In this document: one piece after another, positions 16,973-25,287 of the stretch
Layout: each line of letters starts with the position of its first letter
Position numbering within the stretch: position 1 is the first letter of the stretch
Assembly: GCA_007117235.1 (NCBI GenBank)
Contig: SKGY01000222.1
Coordinates: 1-29,588, forward strand
DNA: 29,588 nt
Direction: 5' to 3'
From: Balneolaceae bacterium
Lineage (GTDB): Bacteria > Bacteroidota > Rhodothermia > Balneolales > Balneolaceae
Position numbers and translations under genes: made by a program
Notes under the pieces: model-generated
Databases searched by the model: none
Told to the model about the DNA's origin: nothing
Seen by the model: the letters and a program-made list of their open reading frames with translations, nothing else

Positions 16973-18265
16973 TTAGTCGTGTAAGTGCATGTTTGTGAAG
17001 CGGAAAATATCGTAACCACCGGTTGCGTAAACCCGATCTTCCGGATTACTTCTGTCCCAAACCTTCTCGCCTTCAATCCAGGTCTGTTCAACTTTTGTGT
17101 ACACACTAAATGGATCACCAGAGAGAATGAGTAAGTCGGCGTGTTTACCGACTTCAAGCGAACCAACACGATCTTCAAGATCCATCATTCTTGCGCCGGT
17201 AATTGTCAGCGCTTCAAGTGCTTTAGTTCTGCTCATCCCTTCCTGAACTCCCATTGCAGCCATTCTGAGAAAAAATCGTGAGTCCACAATTGGGTCATCC
17301 GTGTGAAATGCTACCGGTGCGCCGGCTTTTTCCAGTTCACGACCATTGATGTTCAATAAATTTATCGCTTCCATTTTTCCACCCGGAGAATCGAGACCTA
17401 TTACTGAAGAACCAATTACATTAGAAGCCGCAATCTCCTCAGCAACTTTCCACGCTTCACTAACATGCTGCAGTACCAATCTGTAACCAAACTCTTCAGA
17501 GAGCCTGATGGCTGTTAAGATATCATCGTGTCGGTGAGTGTGATTATGGACAATTCGTTTTCCTTCCAGCACTTCAACCAAAGTCTCCATTTGAAGATCT
17601 CTGGAAGGCATTTTTTCAGGATCACCGGCAGCTTCATCAACTTTCTTTTTATAGTCCTGAGCTTTCAGGAAGAGCTCTCTGACTAAAGCTGCTGATTTTG
17701 CTCTTGTGCCCGGAGAGCCATTAGCTCTGAGTGGATTGGTACCGTTAGCCATTTTCAGGCCGCCATATATACCGGATTCCTCATCAACATAAATCAACAT
17801 CTGTTCAATGGTGGTGTATGGCTTTGTTTTCACATAAACCGTTTGGCCGCTCATTAACAGACCGGAACCGGGCATTATATTTGCGGTTGTGACACCACCT
17901 GCCATCGCTTTTCTGAATGTTTTGCTCATCGGATCTATCGTATCCATGATGCGAACATCGGGATGCAGGGCAGAGGACCTGTCGCCTCCATCTCCTTCGC
18001 CAATATGAGAATGTGTATCAACCAAGCCCGGCATGATAACCTTGCCCGAAACATCGTGGCGCACTGCATTTCTTGGAATTGTTACTGACCCTGATGACCC
18101 TATTGCTGTTATTTCGCCATTCTGTACGATCAAAACACCGTTTGAAATGGGTTCACCGACAATGGGAATAATTTCAGCTCCTTCAAAAACATGAGGACGG
18201 TCTTGAGCCTGAAGTGATAACACACCGGCCAATACCAGAACCCCAAATAGTACTATTTTTTTCAT
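16973..18265 (-). CDS. Secreted amidohydrolase (imidazolonepropionase-like)
   Basis: A 430-residue exported metal-dependent hydrolase. Residues 1-21 are a signal peptide (MKKIVLFGVLVLAGVLSLQAQ). The TIM-barrel metal motif is present as LVDTHSH (81-87), a His-rich block IVHNHTHRHDD (238-248), a further His in VLQHVSEAW (264-272) and the catalytic FHTDD (320-324). The C-terminal strand DRVGSLEVGKHADLLILSGDPF closes the small domain. Substrate cannot be read from sequence; related proteins include prolidase-like and cyclic-imide hydrolases. It is the first gene of a two-gene operon with a degenerate paralogue 12 bases downstream. The final 25 residues (from about 405, ending RFTNMHLHD) extend beyond the usual end of the fold. 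Confidence 0.9.
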   Translation of the reverse strand: MKKIVLFGVLVLAGVLSLQAQDRPHVFEGAEIIPIVGEPISNGVLIVQNGEITAIGSSGSVTIPRNAVRHDVSGKVIMPGLVDTHSHIGEGDGGDRSSALHPDVRIMDTIDPMSKTFRKAMAGGVTTANIMPGSGLLMSGQTVYVKTKPYTTIEQMLIYVDEESGIYGGLKMANGTNPLRANGSPGTRAKSAALVRELFLKAQDYKKKVDEAAGDPEKMPSRDLQMETLVEVLEGKRIVHNHTHRHDDILTAIRLSEEFGYRLVLQHVSEAWKVAEEIAASNVIGSSVIGLDSPGGKMEAINLLNINGRELEKAGAPVAFHTDDPIVDSRFFLRMAAMGVQEGMSRTKALEALTITGARMMDLEDRVGSLEVGKHADLLILSGDPFSVYTKVEQTWIEGEKVWDRSNPEDRVYATGGYDIFRFTNMHLHD

Positions 18266-18341
18266 GGTTTCTTTGATTATCTATTTGTTGACTAGAACAG
18301 GAATTAACATAGTTATTCATTACCTGTTTGTAAAAATAAAT

Positions 18342-18373
18342 AAAGCCCAATGTGATATGCACAATTGGGCTTT
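18342..18373 (-). terminator. Rho-independent terminator after metK
   Basis: A perfect 10-bp stem (AAAGCCCAAT at 18342-18351, ATTGGGCTTT at 18364-18373) with a 12-nt loop that can add three more pairs. On the minus strand it is followed by a T-rich tract (TTATTTATTTTTA). It lies 30 bases past the metK stop and before the amidohydrolase operon. Confidence 0.88.
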
Positions 18374-18403
18374 AGAAGTCTTAGGCGTAGATATTTGATA
18401 AAA

Positions 18404-19555
18404 CTACTTTACGGCATTGGCAATTTTGTCAACGTAATCTAATTTTTCCCATGTAAACTCATCTCTTCCAAAATGACCATAAGCCGCCGTTTTTCTGAAG
18501 CCCGGCTTTTTGAGATCAAATCTGGAGATAATTCCTGATGGGGTCATGTCAAATGTATCGCCAATTGCTTTTGCCAGATCAAGATCGTTCACTTTCCCTG
18601 TTCCGTATGTGTTCACATTTATTGAGACCGGATCAGCTACACCAATTGCATAAGCAACCTGCACAAGGCACTCCTCTGCGAGTTCAGCCGCAACAACATT
18701 TTTTGCTATGTGTCTGGTAGCATATGCTGCGCTACGATCTACTTTTGATGCGTCCTTTCCTGAAAATGCGCCACCACCGTGAGCACCTCTTCCGCCGTAT
18801 GTATCAACGATAATCTTACGACCTGTTAAACCGGTGTCGCCATGCGGTCCGCCAATAACAAATTTACCGGTTGGATTAACGTGTAGAATGGTTTCCGAAT
18901 CCATCAAGTCGGTAGGTATAACCGTTGAAATAAGGTGTTTTTTAATGTCCTGTTTGATTTGTGACTGATCCACACCCTCATCATGCTGGGTTGAAATCAC
19001 TACGGTATCAATTCTTTTTGGCCTGTTATTTTCATCATACTCAACCGTAACCTGACTCTTGCTATCCGGTCCAAGGTATGGCATAAGTGTCGTCTCTTTT
19101 CTTATGTGAGCAAGCTTTCTGAGCAGATCATGTGAATACTGAAGCGTCATCGGCATATATGCGTCGGTCTCTGTTGAAGCGTAACCAAACATCATTCCCT
19201 GATCTCCGGCACCCTGACGTTTTTCCCCTGATTCATCCACGCCCAGAGCAATATCCGGACTCTGCTGGTGAATGGTAGATAACACTCCACAAGAATCTGC
19301 ATCAAAACGATAGCTCGCTTTAGTGTATCCTATTTCTCGTATAACTTCACGAACAACTTCCTGTACATCCACATACGATTCTGTTGTAACTTCGCCTGAA
19401 ACAACTGCAAGACCGGTAGTTACTAATGTTTCAACTGCAACCCTGGAATCAGGGTCATCCTTTAACATGGCATCTAGAATTGCGTCAGAAATTTGATCTG
19501 AAACTTTATCCGGGTGTCCCTCAGAGACAGACTCTGATGTAAATAATCTTTTCAT
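18404..19555 (-). CDS. metK: S-adenosylmethionine synthetase
   Basis: A 383-residue cytoplasmic enzyme that makes S-adenosylmethionine from methionine and ATP, acting as a tetramer with Mg and K ions. Hallmarks are the N-terminal [21 protein letters not shown] run with GHPDK at 13-17, the hexapeptide GAGDQG (115-120), the phosphate loop GGGAFSGKD (260-268) followed by KVDRSAAY, and the conserved GRFD-like end ([12 protein letters not shown]). Length matches the family (about 384). The start fits [13 protein letters not shown] with nothing missing. The gene has its own terminator. The 124-base leader upstream shows no SAM riboswitch I can recognise, only a small hairpin at 19603-19623. Confidence 0.98.
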   Translation of the reverse strand: MKRLFTSESVSEGHPDKVSDQISDAILDAMLKDDPDSRVAVETLVTTGLAVVSGEVTTESYVDVQEVVREVIREIGYTKASYRFDADSCGVLSTIHQQSPDIALGVDESGEKRQGAGDQGMMFGYASTETDAYMPMTLQYSHDLLRKLAHIRKETTLMPYLGPDSKSQVTVEYDENNRPKRIDTVVISTQHDEGVDQSQIKQDIKKHLISTVIPTDLMDSETILHVNPTGKFVIGGPHGDTGLTGRKIIVDTYGGRGAHGGGAFSGKDASKVDRSAAYATRHIAKNVVAAELAEECLVQVAYAIGVADPVSINVNTYGTGKVNDLDLAKAIGDTFDMTPSGIISRFDLKKPGFRKTAAYGHFGRDEFTWEKLDYVDKIANAVK

Positions 19556-19679
19556 CTATATTCGTTTGATAGGTAATAACTCTGTTATGTCTTCACTGTA
19601 CTGCTTCGGCATCATTTCCGAGCGGGTAGAAAGTACAAAAAATCTTACTCGCTTTCATTAATGATGACTCCCAATACAA

Positions 19680-20705
19680 TCACTCGTCAAATAATGACTG
19701 ATCACCATGTTGGTTGTCTGACTTTTTTATCCCCAGATATTGATATGCCTTTGCTGCCGCAACACGACCTTTTGGTGTTCGCTGCATAAAACCTTCTTTT
19801 ATCAGGAATGGCTCGTAGACCTCCTCAATAGTCCCTTTATCTTCGCCCACTGCTACGCCCAATGTGCCAAGCCCAACCGGTCCGCCGCCATAGTTTTCAA
19901 TAATCGCCTTGAGGATTCTGACATCCATATCATCAAGTCCGTTTTTATCTACATCCAGAGCATTGAGCGCTTTGTCTGCAATAGCATCATCGATTGCATC
20001 CATTCCATCAACCTGAGCGAAATCACGGGTTCGTCTCAACAGCTTGTTTACTATTCTCGGAGTGCCTCTGCTTCGTCTTGCAATCTCATGAGCGCCTTTC
20101 TCTGTTATTCCAAAGTTTATGATATGAGCAGTTCGCATCGCTATTCGCTGCAATAACTCCGTGTCGTAGTAATCAAGCCTCATATCGATACCAAAGCGAG
20201 CCCGAAGGGGCGCTGTAAGTAAGCCCTTTCTTGTAGTGGCGCCTACTAACGTGAAATGATTCAGATCAATTTGAACACTTCTTGCATTAGGACCCGAATC
20301 TATCACAATATCGAGTTTATAATCCTCCATAGCTGAATAGAGATACTCCTCAACAATCGGGTTGAGACGATGAATTTCATCTATAAAAAGAACGTCACAT
20401 TCCTCAAGATTGGTGAGTAGCCCGGCAAGATCTCCCGGTTTTTCAAGAACCGGGCCCGTGGTGGGTTTGATCTGAACACCCATCTCTTTGGCGATTATGT
20501 AGGCAAGCGTTGTTTTACCCAATCCGGGAGGACCGGATAGAATAACATGGTCCAACGCTTCACCACGTTTTTTTGCTGCCTCGATAAATACACTCAGATT
20601 TTGGATAACTTTCTGCTGACCAACAAACTCCTTGATAGATGATGGCCTTAGTGTATCCTCAATAACCTGATCTTTTTCTTCCGGATCTAACAAAGGATTT
20701 TGCAA
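19680..20705 (-). CDS. ruvB: Holliday junction branch-migration helicase RuvB
   Basis: A 341-residue AAA+ motor that drives branch migration of Holliday junctions with RuvA and RuvC. Visible are Walker [10 protein letters not shown] (58-66), Walker B LFIDEIH (106-112), sensor 1 VGATTR (154-159), the APLRARFG block (165-172), sensor 2 [12 protein letters not shown] (214-225) and the C-terminal winged helix with YGGGPVGL and the ending RGR-like [15 protein letters not shown]. The frame opens with TTG at 20705; an upstream stop lies in frame, and no ATG or GTG occurs in frame before residue 75, so a non-ATG start is required. The only ATG nearby (20710) is in another frame. ruvB is divergent from ppk1 across 87 bases. 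No ruvA or ruvC is adjacent. Confidence 0.97.
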   Translation of the reverse strand: MQNPLLDPEEKDQVIEDTLRPSSIKEFVGQQKVIQNLSVFIEAAKKRGEALDHVILSGPPGLGKTTLAYIIAKEMGVQIKPTTGPVLEKPGDLAGLLTNLEECDVLFIDEIHRLNPIVEEYLYSAMEDYKLDIVIDSGPNARSVQIDLNHFTLVGATTRKGLLTAPLRARFGIDMRLDYYDTELLQRIAMRTAHIINFGITEKGAHEIARRSRGTPRIVNKLLRRTRDFAQVDGMDAIDDAIADKALNALDVDKNGLDDMDVRILKAIIENYGGGPVGLGTLGVAVGEDKGTIEEVYEPFLIKEGFMQRTPKGRVAAAKAYQYLGIKKSDNQHGDQSLFDE

Positions 20706-20722
20706 AACATTCTGATTTCTTA

Positions 20723-20750
20723 TTTGTTTAAACTATGGTAATACTATAAT
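20723..20750 (+). promoter_or_regulatory. Candidate ppk1 promoter in the ruvB-ppk1 divergent region
   Basis: A consensus-like TATAAT lies at 20745-20750, with TTTGTT at 20723-20728 (16-nt spacing). Transcription would start near 20757, about 35 bases before the ppk1 ATG. Three ACTAT units (20732-20736, 20743-20747, 20752-20756) recur at roughly one helical turn across the same stretch. The region is AT-rich, so a chance match is possible. Confidence 0.35.
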
Positions 20751-20792
20751 AACTATACTTCAATCCGAAAAAGATACAAAAGAGGACAACTT

Positions 20793-23021
20793 ATGAGCTC
20801 TCCTTCTTTTTCACCGAATCATATTTTTTACAAACAAAGTAGCGGCGATGGGAAACCCGACTCGTCAAACTCTAAAGCGAATTCACCGTTGAGCGGAAAA
20901 GAAAATAACAACCGGACTATAAACGAAGATCTGTCGATCTCCGGAAACGAGTACTTTATCAATTATGAATTGAGCTGGCTCAAGTTCAACTGGCGGGTAC
21001 TTTTTGAAGCAAAAAACAAAAATGTACCTCTTCTTGAGCGCGTTAAATTCATTGGGATTGTATGTTCAAACCTCGATGAATTCTTTCAAAAAAGAGTTGG
21101 GGGATTGAAACGGCAATTTCATGCCGGAGTTACTGATCTGTCGATTGATGGTAAAACCCCTAAAGAGCAGCTAACAGCCATCAGGAAAGATGTCGGTAAA
21201 ATGATTCGGGAATATCGCGATTGTTACTTTAATGAACTTATCCCTGCATTGAGAGAACAGCAGATTATTATTGAGACGTATGAGAATATAAGCGACAGCA
21301 TGCGGTCAACCGCCGATGACTATTTTGAAAATCAGCTCTACCCAATAATAACACCGCTTGCTGTGGATGAAGCCCATCCTTTTCCATTCATTTCTAACAA
21401 AAGCCGATCTTTGGCTGTTAAACTGAGGCATCCGAATTCATCTGAAGATCATTTTGCGAGAATTAAAATTCCAGCTAACCGGCCAAGATGGATTCAGTTA
21501 AAGAGCACCAGGAAGAAAGTTATCCTGCTATCTGTTGATGATTTGGTTGCAAATAAAATAAATCGCTTTTTCCCGGGAATGTCGGTGCTGTCTGCAAATA
21601 TTTTCAGAGTGACTAGAAACGCAGATATAGAACGAAATGAGGAAGAAGCTGACGACCTGCTCGAAATGATTGAAGATGAACTCAGGGAGCGTCGATTTGC
21701 TGAAGTGGTACGATTAGAAATTGATAAAGACACACCCGATGATGTAAAATCATACCTGCTAAGTCATCTTGGCGTCAGCAAGCATGATGTCTACGAAATG
21801 GAAGGGCCGATTGGTCTTGCAGATGCTGTTCAACTATATGATTTGGAGCATTTCTCAGAACTGAAATTCTCTAAATGGACACCCACTCTTCATCCGGTGT
21901 TTAAGCATGAAATTGATCAGGAAACACCCAACATTTTTTCCGTAATAAAGAACGGTGATTTTATTGTACACCACCCATATCACAGCTTTGAGTCATCCAC
22001 TCAGCACTTTATTGAGCAGGCTGCAGATGACCCTAAAGTTCTGGCAATAAAACAGACTCTCTATCGCACATCCAGCGATTCTCCTCTTATGCATGCACTG
22101 ATCAGAGCTGCTGATGACGGAAAACAAGTGGCTGTACTTATTGAATTAAAAGCACGGTTTGATGAAGAGAGAAATATCACCTGGGCACAGCGACTGGAGA
22201 AAGCGGGAGTTCATGTTTCTTATGGTTTCCCGGGATTAAAAATACATTCGAAAATGACGATCGTTGTTCGTGAAGAAGAAGACGGACTTAACCGATACGT
22301 TCACATAGGAACTGGAAACTATCATCCCGATACTGCACAACTCTATGAAGATCTTGGGTATTTTACTTCCCGAAAAGAGATAGCCTCAGACATTACAGAC
22401 GTGTTTAATCTACTCACCGGATATGCCCCGGACCAAAGCTTTAAGAAAATGCTTGTGGCACCAAACAATATGAGAATACCTCTTATCGACTTAATCGACA
22501 AAGAGATTGAGCAGGCAAAGAAGGGTGAAAAAGCGCAGATAATCGGCAAAATGAACAATCTTGAAGATTCACACATCATTCAAAAACTATATCAAGCTTC
22601 TGAGGCCGGTGTTAGTGTTGATCTGATTGTAAGAAGCGTTTGCAAACTTATACCCGGTAAAAAAGGGCTTAGTGAAAATATCAGGGTACACGCAATTATC
22701 GGCAGATTCCTGGAACACTCCCGATGCTACTATTTTCACAATGGAGGCAATGATCTCTATTATATCGGTTCAGCCGACTGGATGCATCGTAATCTGGACG
22801 CACGAATTGAAGCACTCGCACCTATCGAACAGCCTTCACTCAAGAAATACCTTCAGTTTCTACTGAATACTATTCTTAATGATAATCAGCAAAGATGGAT
22901 TTTAGGTCCTACGGGTGAGTATAAGAAAGTAAAGCCCGGAAAAGGAGAGCATAAACTATCGGTACATGAACAGCTTATGAGTCATGCAAAAAATATGGAG
23001 CAGCCAATTCCTGCTCCATGA
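20793..23021 (+). CDS. ppk1: Polyphosphate kinase 1
   Basis: A 742-residue enzyme that reversibly polymerises the gamma-phosphate of ATP into polyphosphate. The N domain begins with YFINYELSWLKFNWRVL and CSNLDEFFQKRV (91-102); the head domain follows, then two phospholipase-D-like C domains. The autophosphorylated His is H485 in GLKIHSKM, and the second catalytic His is H642 in EHSR. The GTGNYHPDTAQLYEDLGYFT block (507-526) and SADWMHRNLDARIE (660-673) are intact. It is longer than E. coli Ppk (688), mostly because of about 50 hydrophilic Ser/Asn-rich residues at the N-terminus. A ribosome binding site AGAGGA (20781-20786) supports the start. Its last codons overlap a hairpin that serves the opposite strand. 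Confidence 0.97.
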   Translation: MSSPSFSPNHIFYKQSSGDGKPDSSNSKANSPLSGKENNNRTINEDLSISGNEYFINYELSWLKFNWRVLFEAKNKNVPLLERVKFIGIVCSNLDEFFQKRVGGLKRQFHAGVTDLSIDGKTPKEQLTAIRKDVGKMIREYRDCYFNELIPALREQQIIIETYENISDSMRSTADDYFENQLYPIITPLAVDEAHPFPFISNKSRSLAVKLRHPNSSEDHFARIKIPANRPRWIQLKSTRKKVILLSVDDLVANKINRFFPGMSVLSANIFRVTRNADIERNEEEADDLLEMIEDELRERRFAEVVRLEIDKDTPDDVKSYLLSHLGVSKHDVYEMEGPIGLADAVQLYDLEHFSELKFSKWTPTLHPVFKHEIDQETPNIFSVIKNGDFIVHHPYHSFESSTQHFIEQAADDPKVLAIKQTLYRTSSDSPLMHALIRAADDGKQVAVLIELKARFDEERNITWAQRLEKAGVHVSYGFPGLKIHSKMTIVVREEEDGLNRYVHIGTGNYHPDTAQLYEDLGYFTSRKEIASDITDVFNLLTGYAPDQSFKKMLVAPNNMRIPLIDLIDKEIEQAKKGEKAQIIGKMNNLEDSHIIQKLYQASEAGVSVDLIVRSVCKLIPGKKGLSENIRVHAIIGRFLEHSRCYYFHNGGNDLYYIGSADWMHRNLDARIEALAPIEQPSLKKYLQFLLNTILNDNQQRWILGPTGEYKKVKPGKGEHKLSVHEQLMSHAKNMEQPIPAP
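22988..23019 (-). terminator. Terminator of the anti-sigma-like gene, inside the ppk1 3' end
   Basis: A perfect 9-bp stem (ATGGAGCAG at 22995-23003, CTGCTCCAT at 23011-23019) with a 7-nt loop. On the minus strand it is followed, after AT and one A-T step, by six T residues (A-run 22988-22993). On the plus strand no T-run follows. It therefore reads as an intrinsic terminator for the minus-strand gene ending at 23036, encoded within the last codons of ppk1. Confidence 0.75.
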
Positions 23022-23035
23022 TTAAATGATGAGCT

Positions 23036-23833
23036 TTAGTTCTCGTCAGGATCTTTAGGAATGATGCCCAATTCCAGATCGAGTTTTTTAAGTAATGATA
23101 ACGCAGGGCTTTGATATCTCCCATCAAGCGTGTAAGCATTAAACACAGCCTGTCTCGCTTCGGTTAGCTCTCGGAGATTTAAGTAAGCATTGCCTAAAAA
23201 CCACCAAGCTTTCTCTTTAAAGAAGGTATTAACCTCCTCATTCTCTGTTATTGAAGCGAAATGGGTAACTGCTTCAGAATATTCACCTGAGTTGTAGAAT
23301 AATATCCCAAGGTTCATATCGGCACGTGCACGTTGTTCCTTATTGGGATTATTGTTCAAAATATTCTTGAATGTCTCTATTGCCCGCTTCTCATCACCAT
23401 TATAGGCATAAGCTAAACCCTGATTTATAATTACATCAAGATCATTTGTAACATCATCATCAGAGCGATACACATCAGCGCCGGCCATTTCTGAATACTC
23501 AATGCTTGCGATTGCCTGATTGTAGATAGCATCCTCACCTGAAAGTGAGAAGATCTGCAATCCGACACTTAACACCAATACGGCTGCGGCTGCCAGTGCC
23601 CATTTTTTATACTTTTGCAAACTGTTGATTTGCTCTTTCTTTGAATTTGCAAGGGGGTGAATATTACCTGACTTTTGATCTTTTGCCAGCTTGGTAAGGT
23701 GCAGTTCCGTTTCAAACCATTCGTAATACTCAGGGTTTTTTAAAAACTCAATCCATAACTCATCAATTTCTGCCGGACCCAACTCACCTTTTATGTATCT
23801 GTTTATCTCTTTTATGATTTTTTGGTCTTCCAT
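23036..23833 (-). CDS. Anti-sigma-factor-like membrane protein with periplasmic TPR repeats
   Basis: A 265-residue single-pass membrane protein. Residues 1-76 are cytoplasmic and resemble anti-sigma N-termini (IIKEINRYIKGEL, then ELWIEFLKNPEYYEWFETE). One hydrophobic segment spans 78-97. Residues about 130-250 hold tetratricopeptide-like helices: NQGLAYAYNGDEKRAIETFKNIL, MNLGILFYNSGEYSEAVTHF and FLGNAYLNLRELTEARQAVFNAY. The sigma factor gene lies just upstream on the same strand, which is the classic sigma/anti-sigma arrangement. By inference the TPR part faces the periplasm and senses a partner. No zinc-binding HxxxCxxC motif is present, so it is not a ZAS-type anti-sigma factor. A bipartite promoter-like element lies 65 bases upstream of its start. 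Confidence 0.75.
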   Translation of the reverse strand: MEDQKIIKEINRYIKGELGPAEIDELWIEFLKNPEYYEWFETELHLTKLAKDQKSGNIHPLANSKKEQINSLQKYKKWALAAAAVLVLSVGLQIFSLSGEDAIYNQAIASIEYSEMAGADVYRSDDDVTNDLDVIINQGLAYAYNGDEKRAIETFKNILNNNPNKEQRARADMNLGILFYNSGEYSEAVTHFASITENEEVNTFFKEKAWWFLGNAYLNLRELTEARQAVFNAYTLDGRYQSPALSLLKKLDLELGIIPKDPDEN

Positions 23834-23897
23834 TTCTCTATCAATATTAATTTATCTTGAAAACTGTATTCCTGATTTTTTAACACACCATTCGGTC

Positions 23898-23930
23898 GTA
23901 TGAACCCGATTTTCAGAATTCCTTACAAAA
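23898..23930 (-). promoter_or_regulatory. ECF-type promoter-like element, copy 1 (anti-sigma gene)
   Basis: On the minus strand TTTTGTAAGGA (23930-23920) is followed after 14 nt by GTTCATAC (23905-23898). The same two blocks with the same spacing occur upstream of radC (25288-25320), while the 14-nt spacers differ. This one lies between the sigma stop codon and the anti-sigma start, with a predicted leader of about 55-60 nt. It fits a promoter read by the neighbouring ECF-type sigma factor. Confidence 0.6.
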
Positions 23931-23944
23931 ATAGTGATAGACAT

Positions 23945-24484
23945 TTAGTAGTTTGATTGAGCACAATCGCTTAACTGTTTGATTACTCTGTGCTTTCTTA
24001 TCCATGCATTGTTTATCGAGATATCAAAATTTTCGGCAATGTCATTTGCATCAGCTTCCGGATATTGAAAAAGAAACTGCACCATCTCTTTGTAATGACT
24101 CTTTAAACTCTCAATACATTTTTTAAGAATGGATGCTCTCTCTTCATTTACAAGATTCCAAATTTGTGTGGCATCAATACTTGGATCTTCTTCAAGTGGC
24201 TCCTGATCGTTAATGTTATAATCACGGATATTTTTCAGAAAGGCATGGCGACAACCCATTAACATATATGAAAGGAGTCCGCCGGGTCTTTTTATTTGAT
24301 CTTTTTGAATTTTTGGTATTAAAAATTCAAACATCTTTTGAACTGCATCTTCAGCATCTTCCTGAGATGCTCCCATATTTGCGATCAAATATTTTATAAG
24401 AATGGGATGAGCTTCAGCACACAATTTATTAGCCTTCGCATCGTCTCCATTTTGAATAGCATGTACTAATTCTGTGTAATCCAT
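23945..24484 (-). CDS. ECF-type RNA polymerase sigma factor
   Basis: A 179-residue sigma-70-family factor of extracytoplasmic-function size. Region 2 covers about 10-90, with the core-binding helix QEDAEDAVQKMFEFLIPKI (41-59) and the LLSYMLMGCRHAFLKNIRD block (70-88) that would recognise the -10 element. A linker with acidic EPLEEDPSID (95-104) follows. Region 4 covers about 112-172, with its helix-turn-helix at ANDIAENFDISINNAWIRKHRVIKQL (about 146-171), which reads the -35 element. It lacks regions 1 and 3. It sits between radC (73 bases upstream, no terminator seen) and the anti-sigma-like gene (111 bases downstream), so radC and this gene may share a transcript. No copy of the bipartite element occurs directly in front of it. 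Confidence 0.85.
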   Translation of the reverse strand: MDYTELVHAIQNGDDAKANKLCAEAHPILIKYLIANMGASQEDAEDAVQKMFEFLIPKIQKDQIKRPGGLLSYMLMGCRHAFLKNIRDYNINDQEPLEEDPSIDATQIWNLVNEERASILKKCIESLKSHYKEMVQFLFQYPEADANDIAENFDISINNAWIRKHRVIKQLSDCAQSNY

Positions 24485-24557
24485 AACTATACTGTTTTAT
24501 TTTACCCCGAAAAACAATATAAGAGATAGATTTTATTGAGCAAATATTTAAGAATAA

Positions 24558-25271
24558 TCAGAATAAATTTTTATTACGAAGGCTAACAAACTCATCACCG
24601 GCAATGATGATATGATCATCAACCGGAATACCTACTATTTTTCCTGCTTCTGAAATTCGCTTTGTTAGGTTAATGTCTGCCGCTGACTCTTTTGCGTAAC
24701 CTGATGGATGGTTATGAGCCAGCAACATCGAGTTCGCATTATTAATAATGCACTGCCTGATAATTTCAGCCACATCAACAATTGTAGATGTGCTGCCGCC
24801 CGAGCTCACTTTTCGGCACCCCGTAACAACTTTTGAGTTGTTCAGAAAGGCTACGTAGAACTCCTCGTGATTTAAATCCCTCAACTTTGGCCTGAAAAAC
24901 AGTGCTGCCTCCTCCGGGCAAGTTATGGTCACTTTATCTCCAAGTGAAGCCATTTGCAGTCGCCTTGAAAGCTCAAACACAGCCTCAAGTGTAATTGCTT
25001 TAACTTTGGCAATTCCCGGAATCACCTTCATAGATTGCCAATCCTGCTTCGACAAATTTCTAAGTCCGTTAAAATGATTAAGCATGGCTTTTGAAGTATC
25101 AACCACATTCAAACCTTTTGAGCCGGTACGAAGTAAAATAGCGAGCAGTTCTGAATCGGATAGCGAATCAGCACCATAATTCAGAAGTTTCTCTCTGGGT
25201 TGTTCATCAGGCAGCATCTCCTGAACAGTTCTGCCAAAATATTTAGTCGGGTCAAATTTCTCTGTTTCCAT
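24558..25271 (-). CDS. radC: RadC family JAMM-domain protein
   Basis: A 237-residue protein. Residues about 20-105 hold the N-terminal UPF0758 helical region with a helix-hairpin-helix-like segment (MKVIPGIAKVKAITLEAVFELSRR, 81-104). Residues about 115-237 form the JAMM/MPN+ metalloprotease-like domain with the complete motif H186-N-H188, seven residues, S196, two residues, D199. The family is widespread and was once assigned to DNA repair, but its biochemical role is unsettled. It lies upstream of the sigma factor gene on the same strand, and its start is only 16 bases from a copy of the bipartite ECF-like element, which would give a very short leader. That placement suggests it belongs to the regulon of this sigma factor (inference). 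Confidence 0.93.
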   Translation of the reverse strand: METEKFDPTKYFGRTVQEMLPDEQPREKLLNYGADSLSDSELLAILLRTGSKGLNVVDTSKAMLNHFNGLRNLSKQDWQSMKVIPGIAKVKAITLEAVFELSRRLQMASLGDKVTITCPEEAALFFRPKLRDLNHEEFYVAFLNNSKVVTGCRKVSSGGSTSTIVDVAEIIRQCIINNANSMLLAHNHPSGYAKESAADINLTKRISEAGKIVGIPVDDHIIIAGDEFVSLRNKNLF

Positions 25272-25287
25272 ACAAATGTTTTTATCT

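Noticed and set aside
19556..19679. SAM riboswitch in the metK leader
   Set aside because: I could not find the conserved cores of the SAM-I or SAM-II classes; only a small bulged hairpin is visible.
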